Shown: positions 45,069-54,426 of the stretch, piece after piece
Layout of the letters: each line of letters begins with the position of its first letter
Position numbering within the stretch: position 1 is the stretch's first letter
Source of the DNA: Lentisphaerota bacterium
GTDB taxonomy: Bacteria > Verrucomicrobiota > Lentisphaeria > Oligosphaerales > JABHEG01
Direction of reading: 5' to 3'
Assembly: GCA_018676675.1 (NCBI GenBank)
Contig: JABHEG010000255.1
Span: forward strand, 35,990 to 99,989
Length of the DNA stretch: 64,000 nt
The notes under the pieces: generated by a model
Told to the model about the DNA's origin: nothing
What the model saw: the letters and a program-made list of their open reading frames with translations, nothing else
Database searches by the model: none
Position numbers and translations under genes: made by a program

Positions 45069-45087
45069 TGTGTACATACCGTACACA
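45069..45087 (-). promoter_or_regulatory. Putative VapBC operator
   Basis: TGTGTAC-N5-GTACACA is a perfect 7-bp dyad, 16-34 bp before the VapB start, with AT-rich flanks (TATTAG) that could be the -10 box. VapBC complexes characteristically repress their own promoter through such dyads. Confidence 0.55.
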
Positions 45088-45263
45088 TCTCGATTCCTGG
45101 CGTCAAGCCCCAACGATGGGATGAGGTAACGCCTCAGTCTCGTGGGAAAGCTCCTCTTGCGTGCTCGTGCCCGTGCCTCTGCCCGGGTTCCATACCGGAC
45201 GATGCCCGTGCACGGTGTAACTCCCCCCAAGACTGAGGCATTGCGGGATGGGGGGGGCGAGGC

Positions 45264-45397
45264 AATGCTGTTCACTTTCTCTGCCCCCCTGTCTGGCCGA
45301 AGAGTCGCCGGGTGGCACCGCCTCCCACATTGTGTGCTTCTCGAGAGTGGGAGGGGCTGCCATGCCGCGACCGTCTCCAGAGAAAGTCAATAGCATT
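45264..45397. repeat. Nested palindrome, family B, copy 3
   Basis: The outer arms 45264-45283 (AATGCTGTTCACTTTCTCTG) and 45378-45397 are reverse complements at 18 of 20 positions. The inner core pairs GTCGCCGGGTGGCACCGCC-type sequence with GTGGGAGGGGCTGCCA. The core is the same as at 40399-40552 and 32915-33044; the outer arms are different. Confidence 0.8.
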
Positions 45398-45453
45398 TGG
45401 GGGGCGAGGATAGAGTACCTCTCGCCAACGACAGAGAATTCACACACCGGGGG

Positions 45454-46440
45454 TCACTCGCCGGCAACGCGCTTCAGCTCCTCCAGCCAGCGTTGAACTT
45501 GGAGAGCATCCTGGTAGGTCGCCCCCATCGGCACGGATTCCAGACCGCGCACGACACGAGCGAAGCAACGCAGCTGTTCAGCCAGCATGCCGCTGGAACC
45601 ACCTGGGTCTGCTCGCAACTCGAGGGCCATGGGCCAACGGACCTTGTCCTCGTAGATCGTGATCGGGCGCGGGTTGGAGGACACGTGCGCCGCCCAGCCG
45701 TCTCCAAAGACCTCCATGCGGTCAAACCCGTCGTCAGGCATACCGGCAGGGGTCATGAACGATGCGGTCACCGACGCGACACAGCCGTCTTCCCAGGTCA
45801 ATTGTCCCAAGGCCAGATCAGTCTGTCCATCACTGGTCTGGTGCGTCTGTGCGGAGAAGGAGACCGGTTCTGCGCGACTGACCATCGCCTGCAGACAGTA
45901 GAGGTCATGTGTCATCAGCAGATCAAACGGGGATTCCCCCGGGTAGCGTTCCATGAGGGCGAAAGGTCGGTGCCGCACGGCGTCGATGTAGCGGAGTGTT
46001 CGACCTCGGGCGAGTTCATCCAGAAGCTGACGGAACTCGCTGTTGAAGAGAAGGATGTGTCCGAGCATCAAATTCGCCGAATCGTCAGCCACCAGCGGCG
46101 CGAGCTGTTCAGCATCGAGGACACGTTCAGCGATCGGCTTCTCGAGAAGCACGGGCTTCCCGGCTTCGAGCAGTTGCCTTGTCAGAGGCACGTGCGATGC
46201 CGTCGAGGTGGCCACGATCCACGCTTCAGCGTCGGACTCCGCGATGGCCTCTCCCAAGTCCAGCCAACCCGGCACATCCGGGGCCAGAGGGGCAAACTCA
46301 GCAAGACTCGCCTCGCGCCGAGCAACAACAGCAACCAGTTCAGCTTCGGCCAGCCCCAGGAGGGTCGTGGCGTGAAGAGTCCCAAAACTACCGAGTCCAA
46401 TGACCCCTACTCTCACCGGATCGACGTGTCTGGCACTCAT
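45454..46440 (-). CDS. Gfo/Idh/MocA-family oxidoreductase
   Basis: 328 aa from the ATG at 46440, with GGAG seven bases upstream. The Rossmann NAD(P) site is VGVIGLGSFGTLHA. The family motif EKPI occurs in GKPVLLEKPIAE, with the conserved Lys that closes the active site, and the second conserved region is MTHDLYCLQAM, with the catalytic-type H in THD. Members oxidise or epimerise sugars, inositols and sugar acids with NAD(P). Cytosolic. It is divergent from the beta-helix gene at 46585, suggesting a shared control region of 144 bp. Confidence 0.85.
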   Translation of the reverse strand: MSARHVDPVRVGVIGLGSFGTLHATTLLGLAEAELVAVVARREASLAEFAPLAPDVPGWLDLGEAIAESDAEAWIVATSTASHVPLTRQLLEAGKPVLLEKPIAERVLDAEQLAPLVADDSANLMLGHILLFNSEFRQLLDELARGRTLRYIDAVRHRPFALMERYPGESPFDLLMTHDLYCLQAMVSRAEPVSFSAQTHQTSDGQTDLALGQLTWEDGCVASVTASFMTPAGMPDDGFDRMEVFGDGWAAHVSSNPRPITIYEDKVRWPMALELRADPGGSSGMLAEQLRCFARVVRGLESVPMGATYQDALQVQRWLEELKRVAGE

Positions 46441-46584
46441 GTTCCGCTCCAGGTACAGACAATTTGACGGGTAGCGCTCTGAACATAACGCTGGGCACAA
46501 CAGGCGTCCATGGTCCGAGACAGGCTGTTGCACTATGTTCCACCGCACCCCCGTGTCCGACCGCGGATCAGAAAGGCCACCGCC

Positions 46585-48741
46585 ATGATTGTCCTGCCGA
46601 ACACGTGCCTGTCACTCGCCGCGCTTTGCGCGGGGCTGACGATGGCCTCCACAAGTGACGCTGCCGCGCGAACGCGGCGCGATGTCTACGTCACCCCGGG
46701 AGCCGTCGACGGCGTTGGGTCCCGGGATCAACCCTATGGCAGTATCCAGGAAGCGCTGGATGAACGAGAGGAAGACTGGGGACAAGTCTTCCTTGGGCCG
46801 GGTATCTACCGAGAGGACATCACTGTCGAACGGGACGGCGTCTGGTTCTTCCCCTGGAGACAGTACGACGTCGTCATCGAGGGCAGCATCACGATCAAGG
46901 GCAAAGACATTGCTTTGCGCGGATTCACGTTCCGCAGCAAGGAGAAGGCCGTCGTGATCGAGGCGACTGCGGGAAGCTGTCAGGTGCAGAACAACCGCAT
47001 CGTCGAGTTGGCAGACGGGGGAACCGGAATCCACGTCGAGGGCGGAGCACTGATCATCGGCAATGTGGTGGACCTCAGGCAGTGCGAAGCCAAGGGCACC
47101 GTAGGGCTGCGCCTTCGGTCCGGGGGGAGTTCCCTGCCCCGGGTGGATCACAACCGCATCGCCGGGGCCGACCTCGGCATTGTGGTCGAACCCGGGAGAC
47201 CGACCGCCGCAACCTGGAGTATCACCCACAACGAAGTGCGTGAATGTGCCAACGGCCTACGGGTGCTCGCGGATGGTGTGGTGGCCAAGTACAATCGCCT
47301 GTGGCGCTGCACAGGCCCGGGTCTTCAGGTGCAGGGCGAAGGCTGCACGGTCGAGCACAACGCGGTCTTCGCAAACAGCGATCCGACAAACGAGACCTCG
47401 CCGGAGGCAGACAAGACACTGCCCGAAGCACCAGCGGAGGGGCGCACGTTGCACGTGGCCGTGGCCTCAACGCCAGAAGGCGACGGCTCCGAGAAACGTC
47501 CCTTTGCGACACTCGCGCAGGCGCTGGCGGATCTGAAGCCGGGCGACACGGTCATCATCGGCGATGGCGAGTACCGCGAGAGCGTCACGCTCTCAGTGTT
47601 GGCCCCGGCGAACGCTCCAGTCACCATTCGCAGCAAGACAAGACATGCTGCCGTGGTCGTCGAAGGGCGTCTCTTGCTTGATGACTGCGCGAATGTGCAC
47701 ATCGGTGGCCTGAAGTTCGTGGCTTCGCCGTCCGCGGTCCAGTTCGGCCCCGACGCGCGACACTGCAGCGTCTCGGATTGTCTATTGGTAACGACCAAGG
47801 ACAAACCCAGCTCGACGATCAGTGTCTCCGGCCCGTCCGCGTCCCACAATCTGATCGAGGACTGTGTGTTGCAGGGCAATGGCCGGAAACAGGTCGGCAT
47901 CCAGCTGAACTGCCAGCGCTTCAATCAACACTGCACGATCCGACGGTGTGTGGTATCGGGCCACTACTACGCGGTTCAAACAGGGGGCGGCTCCTACCCC
48001 ACAGCCCCACCAGGCTTCCACGTGATCGAGGACTGCGATTTCTTCGAGAACCAGGACGGCGTGCACCACAAGATGACCGACTGCATCGTGCGCAACTGCG
48101 ACCTGCACCACAATACAGGCCACGGAGTGACCGTACGTTACGGAGCGCGGCAGCTCATCCACGGCAATCGCATCCATCACAACAGTACCGGTATTCGCCT
48201 GCACAGCCCGAGTCATCTCGTCCGCGACAACCTGATCTACGCCAACACCAAGGGCGGTATCATCGCGACCGTCATTATGGGTGAGCCGTTCTACGACCCT
48301 CCCACAAGCAACGTTGTCGCGAACAACACCTTCTGGGAAAACGGCCGACATGCCATCCGCTTGGAGCAGGGGGCACGGCTCGTGTGGTTGCGGAACATCT
48401 TCGTCGGCCAATCGCCCGACCAATGGCTCATCGTTCGGGAAACGACCGGCCGGAAAGCCCCCTGGGATCAGTCGGGCACCATCCGCATGGCCGACTTCAA
48501 CCTCTATCACAACGGCCGCGTTCCGCTGCTCACCGAACACGAAGGGGGCGAACACGATCTCTTCGTCGACCCCAAGCTGGTCGACCCCGAAAACGGCGAC
48601 TTCACTCTCGCTCCCGACAGCCCGGCACGCGACGCGGTCCCCGAAACCTGGGACGCCCTGCCCCCAATTCCCTTCGCGACGGGACTGGACCAGCAATGGC
48701 GGACGCTTGGTGCATCAGCAAATTCTCGGGGTGGCCGCTAA
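46585..48741 (+). CDS. Secreted protein with two consecutive right-handed beta-helix domains
   Basis: 718 aa. I chose the ATG at 46585, which opens into the signal peptide VLPNTCLSLAALCAGLTMAS; the in-frame start at 46510 adds a basic non-signal leader. Two domains each begin with the family opening (VYVTPGAVDGVGSRDQPYGS near residue 37 and LHVAVASTPEGDGSEKRPFAT near 290). Coils such as HKMTDCIVRNCDLHHNTGHG and LIHGNRIHHNSTGIRLH follow. The fold is that of pectate-lyase-like polysaccharide lyases and epimerases. The catalytic site was not located. Confidence 0.8.
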   Translation: MIVLPNTCLSLAALCAGLTMASTSDAAARTRRDVYVTPGAVDGVGSRDQPYGSIQEALDEREEDWGQVFLGPGIYREDITVERDGVWFFPWRQYDVVIEGSITIKGKDIALRGFTFRSKEKAVVIEATAGSCQVQNNRIVELADGGTGIHVEGGALIIGNVVDLRQCEAKGTVGLRLRSGGSSLPRVDHNRIAGADLGIVVEPGRPTAATWSITHNEVRECANGLRVLADGVVAKYNRLWRCTGPGLQVQGEGCTVEHNAVFANSDPTNETSPEADKTLPEAPAEGRTLHVAVASTPEGDGSEKRPFATLAQALADLKPGDTVIIGDGEYRESVTLSVLAPANAPVTIRSKTRHAAVVVEGRLLLDDCANVHIGGLKFVASPSAVQFGPDARHCSVSDCLLVTTKDKPSSTISVSGPSASHNLIEDCVLQGNGRKQVGIQLNCQRFNQHCTIRRCVVSGHYYAVQTGGGSYPTAPPGFHVIEDCDFFENQDGVHHKMTDCIVRNCDLHHNTGHGVTVRYGARQLIHGNRIHHNSTGIRLHSPSHLVRDNLIYANTKGGIIATVIMGEPFYDPPTSNVVANNTFWENGRHAIRLEQGARLVWLRNIFVGQSPDQWLIVRETTGRKAPWDQSGTIRMADFNLYHNGRVPLLTEHEGGEHDLFVDPKLVDPENGDFTLAPDSPARDAVPETWDALPPIPFATGLDQQWRTLGASANSRGGR

Positions 48742-48760
48742 TCGCAGAGACCATGTCCGG

Positions 48761-48891
48761 CCGTAGCTCCGCTCTCCGGGCGTTGCCCACCGGAAAGACT
48801 GGCTCTCCATGAGGAGGGATTCGCGAGAGCTGCCGCTCAGAGTGCGGCGCTACTTCGGACGGCTATCTTCCGTAGCTCCGCTCTCCGGGCG
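48761..48891 (+). repeat. Direct 22-bp repeat pair
   Basis: CCGTAGCTCCGCTCTCCGGGCG occurs at 48761-48782 and again, identical, at 48870-48891, between the beta-helix gene and the DUF1961 gene. The flanks (CCGGCCG, CTCCGGCCG) are partly complementary, so this may be another degenerate palindromic element. Confidence 0.6.
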
Positions 48892-48949
48892 GAGTTCTCC
48901 GGCCGATGTCGTCAGGCGAGCTCGCCGGTCAGCAATAGAAAGGAACGTC

Positions 48950-49720
48950 ATGCAGCTGAGAACAATCGAGCAACTACAACAGCTGAAAAATCAGGCAGAC
49001 GAGCAGGTCCGCTCCGAGACAGGGAACAAGGCAAACTGTGAAATCTGGGGCAGTACTGGCATCCCTGTCCTCGTAGCCCCCGAAGGACAGGTCCTCTACC
49101 AAGACGACTTTGCCGCCCTGGAGAATTGGCACCATGAAGGCACCGGTGATCTCACCCAACCGGCTCCCGGGGTGATGCAGCTGAACTGCATTGGTTCCCG
49201 ACAGGGACGGGCCGGTTGCATGGCCTTCTGTCGGACTGACTTCCCGGACAACATCTGCGTCCAATACTCAATGCGAGCCCTGACCAACCGGGGCCTGCTG
49301 ATCACATTTCTTGCCGCTCGAGGGCGACAAGGAGAGGATATGCTCACGGAGCTGCCGGAGCGCGAAGGCATCTTTGCCGACTACATCCTCAACCCCGACC
49401 TGCGCTGCTACCATGTGAGCGTCAGTCGCTACGATGACACCGGCACTCACACCGGCGTCAGTAATTGGCGCAGGAACCCGGGAATCTTCATGATGGCCCA
49501 GCAGAAAGACCTATGCAGGATCCCGAACACCTGGTATGACGTGACCATCGTCAAACACGGCAAGCTGCTGCAAATGGCCGTGAACGGCGAACTTGCCGGC
49601 GGATTCATCGACCGGGATGATGTCCCGGAGCCGATTCCTTCGGAAGGGAAAGTCGGCTTCCGAAGCATAGGGGCCGATGTCCGCGTCCAGATCCGGAATT
49701 TCCGCGTCAGTGCACTCTGA
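48950..49720 (+). CDS. DUF1961 (YesU-like) family protein
   Basis: 256 aa from the ATG at 48950 behind AAAGGAA; the longer frame above it reads through the direct-repeat DNA and is not protein-like. The concanavalin-like strands VLYQDDFAALENWHHEG, GRAGCMAFCRTDFPDN, YHVSVSRYDDTGTHTG and IPNTWYDVTIVKHGKLLQMAVNGEL match the YesU group of cytosolic proteins found with rhamnogalacturonan and other polysaccharide genes. It has no signal peptide. Binding or hydrolysis of an unsaturated or acidic oligosaccharide is plausible; activity is not established for the family. Confidence 0.7.
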   Translation: MQLRTIEQLQQLKNQADEQVRSETGNKANCEIWGSTGIPVLVAPEGQVLYQDDFAALENWHHEGTGDLTQPAPGVMQLNCIGSRQGRAGCMAFCRTDFPDNICVQYSMRALTNRGLLITFLAARGRQGEDMLTELPEREGIFADYILNPDLRCYHVSVSRYDDTGTHTGVSNWRRNPGIFMMAQQKDLCRIPNTWYDVTIVKHGKLLQMAVNGELAGGFIDRDDVPEPIPSEGKVGFRSIGADVRVQIRNFRVSAL

Positions 49721-49789
49721 GATCACACTGACTGTGGCTCGGGACCTCCGGGACAGAGAAAGGCGGGGGCCACAGCACCACAGCCGACA

Positions 49790-49813
49790 CCGCTCCCGTT
49801 AGTCACGGCTCTG
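49790..49813 (+). repeat. Family E inverted-repeat element, one arm
   Basis: CCGCTCCCGTTAGTCACGGCTCTG is the right arm of the family E elements at 23041-23113 and 53305-53378. The expected left arm (around 49735-49765) is only partly recognisable. Confidence 0.55.
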
Positions 49814-49832
49814 TTCGGAAGGGCACACGTGC

Positions 49833-52800
49833 CTACTCCGGGGTGACGGGAAGGGCCTGACGTGCCTGGAAAACGACGGTCACCTTCTGGCCCTGTTTCA
49901 GTTTGAGCATCTTGACGACGCGTCTGTCGTGACTGGTTCGAGCGACTCGGAGGCCCGACGCTGCGCCATCGGGGGGACGGACAATGCCAACGCAAATCCC
50001 GGCGACAGGGGCTTCCTTCTGGTCGCGATTGAGACTCCACCCCGGGAACGCACCATCGTCGCCATCGAGCTCAAAGTCGGGATTGGCGAATTCCGCGCCG
50101 TCGACTTGGAAGTTGTCGTAATAGGTCCAGGCGTCCGTGCTCCCCATCAGCTCGAACTTGGCGTCTCCATCCACCCGCGACGTGAACTCGAATCGGCATT
50201 CTCTCCAGCGATTCCCACGCACTGTCCCGAAGTTGGCAGTGAGACGATTGCCGTCCTTCGACCAGTTGGCCACGTTGACGCCAGGCCCGGTCTCGAATGA
50301 CTGCTCCGGGGTTCCAGGCATCATCTGGATGTCAATGCGAGCGTGAGCCGGGCGGCAGCCCGGAAGGTAAGGAAGGGCCCCAAACGGCTTGAGCCAGAGG
50401 GCCCGGCTGCCATGGACCTCCCAGCTGTACCCTTTGCGGTTCTTCCATTGCACCCAGGACTTCCCGGCCGCCTTGTGGACGGTCAGATTGACCAGCACGG
50501 GACGGTTTTCGTTGGCCGGATTGAAGGCGAACGCCGCAAAGGGGATCCGGAACTCGGCTGTCCAGGAATTGGAGCCCACGACCTTGGCGCCAAATTGCAC
50601 GCCCTGCATCGATTGCGACACCTCCTGTTCCATCCAGCCCGACTCCATGCTGCCCTCGAAATGTCCGTCCGGATAGCCGCGGAAAATGAAAGGACGTTCC
50701 TTGCCCGGCACGGCTTCGGGCGGGGCGGTCACAGCCAGAGCCACCTCGACCGCATCATCTTGCCCCCAGCGATGAGTCTGGCTGATCGGCAGCGCCGGGT
50801 CGATGTCATTGATGAAGGCGATGAGAAGGGCCTCGCCGTCGGTCTCGATGTAGGCCGTGCTGGGGCAGGCGTCTTTGTCCCCGTTCAGCAGGAACTCAAT
50901 CGTGGCCGCACGATGGCGATTCGGCTCACTGCCGTCGTATCCCGGGGGACTCCATTCGTCATCATTGACCGCACCATCAATGGCAATACTCCGCCCTTTC
51001 TTGATGTCAGCAACAGGGAAAACGCGGACAGGCGTTCTGCTCATAAGTTCCTTGCGCAACAACCAACGCGGCTTCCAGGCGGCCGGTGGACGTTCGCACG
51101 TAACCGGCCACGTAGCACGGTCCGGGGATGCGTAGACACTGATCTTGTCGAAGGGAATAGGCTGGAAACCGACCTTCATGTAGGCATCCGAATCAGGTCT
51201 GAAACGGAAGTCGAGCCTGGTATGATCGCGCTCGATGAAGCCTGGGGCCTCGCCACTCCAGTTGTCCTCGACAACGCACTCCCACTCCGCGGCCTGGCGC
51301 GGCACGCGAACATGCTGGTCGCAATCGACCGCGATGTTGCGCTGAATTTCATTCCACCACGGCGCGGCGATCGGGTCCTTGGTGAAGATCTCCACAAGCT
51401 TGGGGTAACGTGTGCTGTAAGGGGGCTCGTTCCATTTGCAGGCGAGCAGGCGCCTTGTCAGACTGCTCCAGCCGGATTTATTCGTCTTGTCATAGGCAAA
51501 GCCGCCCTTCCCGTCACTCTCGAACATGTCGATACCACGTGTTGTCAGCGTGACCGTATTGAGGCATTCGACGAACAGGTTGTCGTGCACCTTGTTCTCG
51601 TGACCGCCACAGATGGAAACCCCCTTCTCCAGCTTGTAGCACACATTGCCGTGGATCTCGGTTCCTGAAGCCGAGTCATCGAGGTGCACGAAGTTCACCC
51701 CCCAATCCGGAACACCGGTCACGTGATGCATGAAGTTGTAGCGAATGATGTTGCCACGCGCAGTCCAGTCACGTCCCGTGTAGAAAATGCCGGCCTCATT
51801 GGTTTCATACAAGACTGAGAAGATCTCGTTGAACTCCATCACGTGCTCGTTCCCCCAGAAGCAGACAGCGATGTGTGGGATGTCGTGAATGAGATTGCGG
51901 GATGCACGGTTTCCGACGCCCCCGAGGTAGAGCGGAGCAGAGTAGTTGCGGACCAGGCGGGAGGTGTGGTGGATATGGTTATTCTCCGCCACGTGTCCTG
52001 ACGGCATCAAAGTCTTGCGGTCACCGCCTTCCAGCCTGACACCGGCGTGTCCCGTGTGGTGGATGTCGCAGCCGAGGACACGGTGGTCCCGCCCGTTCTT
52101 GACCAACACGCCGTCTCGACCGACGTTGCGGATATCGCAGGCGACGATGCGGTTGGACTCGCCGCCAGTCACCTCGAGCGCGTGGTGGCGTCCTCCCTCC
52201 AACCCGAGTCCCCTGATGGTGACATGGGATGCGCCCTTCAGCCGAACCATCGTGTCAGTCAGTACCGGAAACGTCAACGTCCGGGCCCCCTCCGGCGGCC
52301 ACACACAAAGGAGCCCGGTCGCACGCTTGAGATACCATTCACCGGGAACATCCAGTTCCTCGGGAAGGTGATGTACGTAGAAGCGCTGATGAGGCTTGTG
52401 CTTCTTGTCCAGCAGGCCGTGCGACAGCGTGATGGTGGACGCGTCGAGATCAATTCCCCCGACTCGAACGCTGTAGCCGAAATAGTCCCGGAAAAAGTAA
52501 CCGTTGAGGATCAGCTCCTCTGCGCTCGCCCAGAGCTTGAGCTTCTCCTTCAGCGACGGTTGGGTGAACGTCCCGCCTCGAACGTTGTCCCGGCAGAACC
52601 CCTCACCATTGTCGACCACCTCGTCAATGCGTACGTGGTCCCGATTCGGCCAGCGGGCTGGGGTAAGCTCCCGGCCGTCGCAAAAGACCTCCACCGGTGT
52701 CCAGCGCCCCGGTTCGTAGCCGTATTCGGGCTTGTAGCCCAGCTCTTCCGGATACCGGCGGGTGAATGCCCAGCAGTTGAAGCGATTCGGCAAACGCGTG

Positions 52801-53249
52801 TAGAACCGAACCCCGGCTTCTTCCAGGTCAAGGCAGCGGACGTGCGGACGCGCGCCCCGCGGGATTCGTGCACGTATGTCAGGGTCAGTTAGTGGCTCCA
52901 GAGCGGAAACGGGGATGTCCTGTCCGGCGACCAGCCAGGCACGGGCCTCGGGGTCGCAGCGATAGACGACCGGCTTCCCGGCGGCGCCCGAATCGTCTGC
53001 GGTAAGCTCGAACGTCTCAGAGACGTCGTACCGCCCGCCGGCAATCTCGACAACAACGCCGCCGCCAGGGAGCCCATCAGCGTCCTTCAGCTTCCGGATC
53101 GCGTCCCGTGCCCGGAAAACGGAGGCAAAAGGCCTCTGCCGCGTTCCCGGGTTGGTATCGTTGCCCTGCGGAGAAACGTACAGCGTGGTCAGGGCACCCG
53201 CCGACAACGTCCCGATCACGAACAGTGCGACCACCAGTCTGTTGAGCAT
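49833..53249 (-). CDS. Secreted beta-helix protein with CBM9-like and CBM4/9-like C-terminal modules
   Basis: 1138 aa. The signal peptide is MLNRLVVALFVIGTLSAGA. The standard opening LYVSPQGNDTNPGTRQRPFAS leads into a beta-helix (about 330-620) with VAENNHIHHTSRLV, IIRYNFMHHVTG and IHGNVCYKLEKG coils. A CBM9-like domain lies at about 765-950 (IAIDGAVNDDEWSPPG, then AEFRIPFAAFAFNP) and a CBM4/9-like domain at about 975-1125 (WRECRFEFTSRVDGDAKFE). The N-terminal roughly 300 residues contain an inserted beta-rich domain, as in large GH120-like proteins. It is the most complete polysaccharide-binding helix protein here. Its stop is 112 bp from the DUF1961 gene's stop (convergent). Confidence 0.8.
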   Translation of the reverse strand: MLNRLVVALFVIGTLSAGALTTLYVSPQGNDTNPGTRQRPFASVFRARDAIRKLKDADGLPGGGVVVEIAGGRYDVSETFELTADDSGAAGKPVVYRCDPEARAWLVAGQDIPVSALEPLTDPDIRARIPRGARPHVRCLDLEEAGVRFYTRLPNRFNCWAFTRRYPEELGYKPEYGYEPGRWTPVEVFCDGRELTPARWPNRDHVRIDEVVDNGEGFCRDNVRGGTFTQPSLKEKLKLWASAEELILNGYFFRDYFGYSVRVGGIDLDASTITLSHGLLDKKHKPHQRFYVHHLPEELDVPGEWYLKRATGLLCVWPPEGARTLTFPVLTDTMVRLKGASHVTIRGLGLEGGRHHALEVTGGESNRIVACDIRNVGRDGVLVKNGRDHRVLGCDIHHTGHAGVRLEGGDRKTLMPSGHVAENNHIHHTSRLVRNYSAPLYLGGVGNRASRNLIHDIPHIAVCFWGNEHVMEFNEIFSVLYETNEAGIFYTGRDWTARGNIIRYNFMHHVTGVPDWGVNFVHLDDSASGTEIHGNVCYKLEKGVSICGGHENKVHDNLFVECLNTVTLTTRGIDMFESDGKGGFAYDKTNKSGWSSLTRRLLACKWNEPPYSTRYPKLVEIFTKDPIAAPWWNEIQRNIAVDCDQHVRVPRQAAEWECVVEDNWSGEAPGFIERDHTRLDFRFRPDSDAYMKVGFQPIPFDKISVYASPDRATWPVTCERPPAAWKPRWLLRKELMSRTPVRVFPVADIKKGRSIAIDGAVNDDEWSPPGYDGSEPNRHRAATIEFLLNGDKDACPSTAYIETDGEALLIAFINDIDPALPISQTHRWGQDDAVEVALAVTAPPEAVPGKERPFIFRGYPDGHFEGSMESGWMEQEVSQSMQGVQFGAKVVGSNSWTAEFRIPFAAFAFNPANENRPVLVNLTVHKAAGKSWVQWKNRKGYSWEVHGSRALWLKPFGALPYLPGCRPAHARIDIQMMPGTPEQSFETGPGVNVANWSKDGNRLTANFGTVRGNRWRECRFEFTSRVDGDAKFELMGSTDAWTYYDNFQVDGAEFANPDFELDGDDGAFPGWSLNRDQKEAPVAGICVGIVRPPDGAASGLRVARTSHDRRVVKMLKLKQGQKVTVVFQARQALPVTPE

Positions 53250-53304
53250 CGTCTGATCCCTATGGGTTGAGAAACGGCTCTGTTGAGGCAGCGGACGCCC
53301 CCGG

Positions 53305-53378
53305 CAGAACCGCGACTTCCGGGCGCGGACACGAACACCGCAGCAAAGCGGACGCCGCTCCGGTTAGTCACGGCTCTG
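53305..53378. repeat. Short inverted-repeat element, family E, copy 3
   Basis: The 24-bp arms 53305-53328 and 53355-53378 are imperfect reverse complements sharing CGCGACTTCCGGGCGCGG-type sequence with the element at 23041. It lies between two (-) genes. Confidence 0.7.
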
Positions 53379-53409
53379 TTAAGCAGCAGACCTGGCCGGC
53401 AACGCGCCC

Positions 53410-54426
53410 CTACAGTTTGACGTTGGTGAGCCCTTCGTCGGCAGCCTGTTGAATGCGCAGTGTCGTCAGGCTGGACTTGATCACGCCGGCCGTGGCCATC
53501 GCATCGTCTCCCGCGACACCATTGATGTCGTCGACGAAATCTTGCAGGTAGCCGCCGCCGCGTCCTTCCCCGAGAGGCAGACTCCGAGGAGCCTTCTCGC
53601 CGTCCAGAGACAGCGTCAGACAGTCGCTCGTAGCGGATGTCTCGAGTATCCCTTTCGTTCCCCACAAGGTAAATCGCCAATAGTAGGGGTGTGAGTAGCC
53701 CTGGCTATTGGGCATGAGGTACGACACATCGCCCAGGACACCAGCCCCATTCTCCAGGGTCAGCATCATCTGGGCACAGTCTTTCATGAAGGGAGCGCCG
53801 GTGGCCAACGCGTTCCATCCGCGCGCGGCATTGATGCAGGAGAAGTCCAGACCGGTCAACCACGGCAGGGCATCAATGGCGTGGATCCCAATGTCGTTGA
53901 TCGTGCCCCCATGTTTCCCCTCTTCGAAGTACCAGGCCGCCCTGGTTTCCCGCATCAGCGGGTGCTGTCCCCCAAACGAGACCGCCTGGACCTCACCGAT
54001 CAGTCCCTCCGCCAACACAGCGTGCATGGCCAGAAGCCGGGGCGAATTGCGCATATCCAGCATACATCCCACCTTCAGGCCCTTCCCGCTCGCAAGCCCG
54101 GAAATCTCTTCGAGTTCGTCGATTCTGGTACAAAGCGGCTTGTCCGCGATCACATGCTTGCCGTGCTGCAAAGCCTGGATGGCGATGGCTCCACGTTTGG
54201 CGTAGTAATCACCAATGGCGATGACATCACAATCCACATCAGCCAACAACGCATCAAGCGAGGCGAGAGGAGTGGGTGTCTGCCCATCGGCCACGAGCTG
54301 CTTCCGGGTCTCGTCGTCTTCTTCACACAGGGCAACGATCTCCGTATCCGGACGAGCCTTGGCATGGCTGATCAGGGCGGTGATGTGTCCATGACGCATT
54401 CCCACAACGGCGATTTTCAGGTTCAT
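53410..54426 (-). CDS. Gfo/Idh/MocA-family oxidoreductase
   Basis: 338 aa from the ATG at 54426, with GGAG seven bases upstream; the longer frame above it is not conserved-looking. The nucleotide site is unusual: KIAVVGMRHGHITALI, with GMRHGHI in place of the common GxGxxG, a variant known among Gfo/Idh/MocA proteins. ADKPLCTRIDEL carries the conserved Lys, and GGTINDIGIHAIDALPWL carries the D-x-G-x-H catalytic motif. Likely role: oxidation or epimerisation of a released sugar. It differs strongly from the other member at 45454, so the two probably act on different steps. Confidence 0.85.
   Translation of the reverse strand: MNLKIAVVGMRHGHITALISHAKARPDTEIVALCEEDDETRKQLVADGQTPTPLASLDALLADVDCDVIAIGDYYAKRGAIAIQALQHGKHVIADKPLCTRIDELEEISGLASGKGLKVGCMLDMRNSPRLLAMHAVLAEGLIGEVQAVSFGGQHPLMRETRAAWYFEEGKHGGTINDIGIHAIDALPWLTGLDFSCINAARGWNALATGAPFMKDCAQMMLTLENGAGVLGDVSYLMPNSQGYSHPYYWRFTLWGTKGILETSATSDCLTLSLDGEKAPRSLPLGEGRGGGYLQDFVDDINGVAGDDAMATAGVIKSSLTTLRIQQAADEGLTNVKL

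Larger units (their letters stand above)
45054..45453. other. Intergenic region with VapBC operator and a nested palindrome
   Basis: This 400-bp gap between two (-) genes holds the dyad at 45069-45087 and the nested palindromic element at 45264-45397. The rest shows no supported gene. Confidence 0.7.
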
